From Pseudopedobacter sp037968815 (lineage in GTDB: Bacteria > Bacteroidota > Bacteroidia > Sphingobacteriales > Sphingobacteriaceae), in contig JBBKWF010000011.1 of assembly GCA_037968815.1 (NCBI GenBank), forward strand, positions 372,001-436,000: a DNA stretch of 64,000 nucleotides. The letters are read 5' to 3'. Below, in pieces: positions 61,789 to 64,000 of the stretch. Both the position numbers and the translations under genes were made by a program. Below the pieces are notes generated by a model that saw nothing but the letters and a program-made list of their open reading frames with translations, did not search any database and had not been told where the DNA came from. Position 1 is the stretch's first letter, and each line of letters begins with the position of its first letter.

Positions 61789-61796
61789 GTTTGCTT

Positions 61797-63470
61797 CTAA
61801 ATTTTTGGACTTTTAAAGCCTAGTTTGGTTAAGCCAGTTTTTACTTCTGGACAACTCATAAATAAATCCCAAATCAATCCTGTTCGGTAATTTTCTATCA
61901 TTACAATTTGTGGTCCTTGATCAATAGCTAAATAAGAATCAGCAAACCAAGACTCGCTCAAAGAATATGAATCTTTAAAGCCATAGGTCCCCCATAATTT
62001 ATCGCCTAATTTATAGTAGAAAAACCTAATTGCTTGCAAAGACTCTGTAGGTGTATAAGGTATAGAAGACACCGCTGCAGTTGGCGCTATAAAACCTCTA
62101 TCATTATTTGGAGAACTTGCTGTATAACCACCTTTGATATCACTTGCTGTTAAGCCCCAGCTATCCTGAGAGTATCCAAATTTTAAAGGATCTAACACAC
62201 AGTAATTATAATTAATTTTGCTGTGTGCTTTTGCCTGAGTTTCATAATTAGCGTAATCATCCGTTAACGAAGTTGGATTTAAAGCCATAAAAGAATAATG
62301 CTCAAAAAACAACGGACCTCCGTTTGCAGTACCTAAAGGCAAAGTAACGCCATAATAATTACTACCATTTTTCATCCCCCCGTTAGCCGCCCAACCTGTA
62401 TCATAAACTGATTTAGGAATAGTGTGCGTAGTTGATGAAGCTGCTAAAACATACACCATTAAAGATTCGTTCCAACCACTGATGGGTAAATTAATATCCC
62501 ATTCATAATTTGGACTCCAATGCCAGTATAACCTATCGCCCCCCCCTTTTCTAAACCAATCCCATTCTACATTATTATATAATTGATTAATATCTGCTCT
62601 TAATTGAGTTTCTCCAGCATCAGCACCGTTAAAAAACTGCCTAGCTACTAAGAGACCTTCCATCAAAAAAGATGTTTCTACTAAATCTGCACCATTATCT
62701 TTAGCACTAAAAGGTTGTACTTTGCCGGTATTTCCATTAATCCAATGAGGGAATACTCCATGAAATGTATCTGCAGTTTTTAAGAATGCTACAACTTTCT
62801 GTAGACGGATTAAACCTTCGCTTTTGGTAATGAAATTTCTATTAATTCCTACTACAATACTCATGATCCCGAAACCAGAGCCACCTGTAGTTACTACATC
62901 ACCTGAGGTATTTCTTTCTCTGGCCAATCCGCTGTTTGGATGTGCAAAATCCCAAAAGTATTTAAAAGTTTGTTTTTGAATTAAGGTCAATAATTCTTCA
63001 TCACTAATTCTTGGAAACTTATCTACATTGCTAAAACTTGTTTGAAGATTGATGGTTGGTGAGTTTAAAATTTTACCGCCCTTTTCTGTTTCTAGTTGAT
63101 CAGGTATAATAATTTGGTAGGATGAAAAAGGTTCTAAATCTACCGAAGGAGTTAGAACTAGTGTCTTATTTTCATTGGTAAAAACTGTATTTACAGTAAC
63201 TGAATTTCCGCTGACTTTTTTCCAAGTTATTTTAGAACCAGCACTTACTGTTATTGCTTCCGAAAAAGAAATCTCTATTGTTGGAGATACTCCAATAGCT
63301 TTATAAGTATGAGTAGTATTAAACAGGTTATTTACTGTATAAGTCAATATCCCGTCTTTATACGGTTCAGATACGTCAGTTTTTTTTTTACTGCATGACG
63401 AAAGAACTATTCCTATGAGAAGAATAGATAAGATATTAAATCCGAAATTATTGTTATAAATGGATTTCAT
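61797..63470 (-). CDS. Ig-like domain plus glycoamylase-like enzyme (possible GH144)
   Basis: The 557-aa lipoprotein (signal with LSSCSKKKT) has an N-terminal Ig-like domain at about residues 45-150 (IEISFSEAITVSAGSKITWK) and then the same catalytic domain as its neighbour: TFKYFWDFAHPNSGLARERN, GFGIMSIVVGINRNF, YWHWSPNYEWDINLPISGWN and IAPTAAVSSIPYTPTESLQA. The Ig domain may act as a spacer or glycan binder at the cell surface. It is the first enzyme of the cluster after a terminator-like hairpin at 63509-63545. Confidence 0.86.
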   Translation of the reverse strand: MKSIYNNNFGFNILSILLIGIVLSSCSKKKTDVSEPYKDGILTYTVNNLFNTTHTYKAIGVSPTIEISFSEAITVSAGSKITWKKVSGNSVTVNTVFTNENKTLVLTPSVDLEPFSSYQIIIPDQLETEKGGKILNSPTINLQTSFSNVDKFPRISDEELLTLIQKQTFKYFWDFAHPNSGLARERNTSGDVVTTGGSGFGIMSIVVGINRNFITKSEGLIRLQKVVAFLKTADTFHGVFPHWINGNTGKVQPFSAKDNGADLVETSFLMEGLLVARQFFNGADAGETQLRADINQLYNNVEWDWFRKGGGDRLYWHWSPNYEWDINLPISGWNESLMVYVLAASSTTHTIPKSVYDTGWAANGGMKNGSNYYGVTLPLGTANGGPLFFEHYSFMALNPTSLTDDYANYETQAKAHSKINYNYCVLDPLKFGYSQDSWGLTASDIKGGYTASSPNNDRGFIAPTAAVSSIPYTPTESLQAIRFFYYKLGDKLWGTYGFKDSYSLSESWFADSYLAIDQGPQIVMIENYRTGLIWDLFMSCPEVKTGLTKLGFKSPKI

Positions 63471-63508
63471 TAGAAATAGTGTAAGATGTTTGAAATGCAG
63501 CGAAACAT

Positions 63509-63545
63509 AAAAAAAACGGCTTTCACTAAGAGGAAAGCCGTTTTT
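63509..63545 (-). terminator. Terminator or attenuator after the partial gene
   Basis: The hairpin AACGGCTTTC ... GAAAGCCGTT with an eight-base loop is flanked by long A-runs and T-runs. On the minus strand it sits just past the stop of the partial gene and 39 bp before the glycoamylase-like start. It could end the upstream transcript or lower read-through into the enzymes. Confidence 0.85.
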
Positions 63546-63549
63546 ACTA

Positions 63550-64000
63550 TTAATTAGATGTTATTTTTGCAGCATTGATATAAAAATATCCGTTAGAAGT
63601 ATCGTTACCCACACCAGCTGTTACGGAGATTGTTATTTTACCATTAGCATTAGGTTTGATATCCTTAATTACTGCAACTTCAACAGCGTTAGAGGCTGCA
63701 TTGATAGTATCGTTACCAGAGTTTAGACCAGTCACAGTATATTTAGTTGCTCTATTGCCACTTGCTGCCCTTGACCCAAAGAAACTAAAACTATAAGACT
63801 TGTCTGGCAACAAACCAGAAAGCTCTAAGTCACTTGTTGGGGTAATAGTACTACCAAAAGGTAAGTAAGCACTACCAAAAAAGTTACGCTGTGATACATT
63901 ATTCGGCATATTCATCGAATTTACTGTACCAGTAGAACCATTGGTATTTACACCTACAAAACGATTAATTACTTCAATTGACATTCCTACAAAAACGTTA
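63550..64000 (-). CDS. C-terminal part of an exported beta-sandwich protein (cut by window edge)
   Basis: The frame ends at 63550 and stays open to the right edge (it reads NVFVG before the Met at 63984), so the true start lies outside. About 150 residues are visible. They form a beta-rich domain with NFFGSAYLPFGS, LELSGLLPDKSYSFSFFGSR and KPNANGKITISVTAGVGND. This resembles C-terminal domains found in Bacteroidota glycan-locus proteins such as SGNH or glycan-binding proteins, but I cannot name the family. It precedes the enzyme genes on the same strand. Confidence 0.65.
   Translation of the reverse strand, partial: NVFVGMSIEVINRFVGVNTNGSTGTVNSMNMPNNVSQRNFFGSAYLPFGSTITPTSDLELSGLLPDKSYSFSFFGSRAASGNRATKYTVTGLNSGNDTINAASNAVEVAVIKDIKPNANGKITISVTAGVGNDTSNGYFYINAAKITSN

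Noticed and set aside
1..64000. CRISPR array, prophage, insertion sequence or complete integrative element
   Set aside because: No regularly spaced repeats, no transposase, integrase or phage structural gene, and no matching terminal inverted repeats were seen anywhere in the window.

Overview
The window is a chromosomal segment of a Bacteroidota bacterium, most likely Sphingobacteriaceae (Pedobacter-like). The evidence is low GC, SusC/SusD pairs, Bacteroidota-type promoters (TTTG, about 19 nt, TAnnTTTG), few Shine-Dalgarno sites, many surface lipoproteins with the cysteine followed by charged residues, and zinc-free S14 and L36. Genus is inferred from gene content and was not tested by alignment.

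Layout. (1) 1-10.9 kb, minus strand: a SusC/SusD uptake locus with a DUF3823 lipoprotein and a GxGYxYP putative glycosidase, preceded by a membrane-spanning regulator (LamG-like and kelch-like sensor, one TM helix, SARP-type winged helix plus BTAD-like output). (2) 10.9-11.7 kb: an eroded spacer ending in tRNA-Asn(GTT) with a strong terminator. (3) 11.7-27.5 kb: mostly plus-strand housekeeping and signalling genes: PfkB kinase, an NMT1/THI5-type binding domain fused to a histidine kinase, YceI, a lone response regulator, an MBL hydrolase, recJ-lptB, a GH3-type acyl-adenylating enzyme, pdxJ, gcvP and a TPR histidine kinase. (4) 27.7-42.5 kb, minus strand: the ribosomal protein supercluster from rplC to rplQ, including secY, map, infA, rpmJ and rpoA. 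It has its own promoter and lacks rpsJ at its head. (5) 42.7-52.5 kb, minus strand: nuoHIJKLMN of complex I, with a DUF4139 gene between nuoM and nuoN and repeat debris around nuoI. nuoA-G are not next to it. (6) 52.6-55.5 kb: an accessory patch with a DUF2971 gene, a HigBA-type toxin-antitoxin pair with a clear operator/promoter, a cupin and an NlpE-META lipoprotein. (7) 55.5-64 kb, minus strand: a second glycan-degradation cluster with two glycoamylase-like enzymes, a GH43 with discoidin and FN3 domains, a GH3 beta-glucosidase and an esterase. It runs off the right edge.

How it fits together. The left locus would bind and import a glycan through SusCD, with the adjacent one-component regulator as the likely sensor. 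The right cluster would cut a beta-glucan, possibly beta-1,2-glucan, outside the cytoplasm, with GH3 finishing the oligosaccharides. The most unusual items are the membrane-spanning SARP-type regulator, the DUF4139 protein in the nuo operon with a SusC-like motif block, the split nuo cluster, and the HigBA operator that overlaps a perfect Bacteroidota promoter. I did not find a clearly new defence or mobile system.
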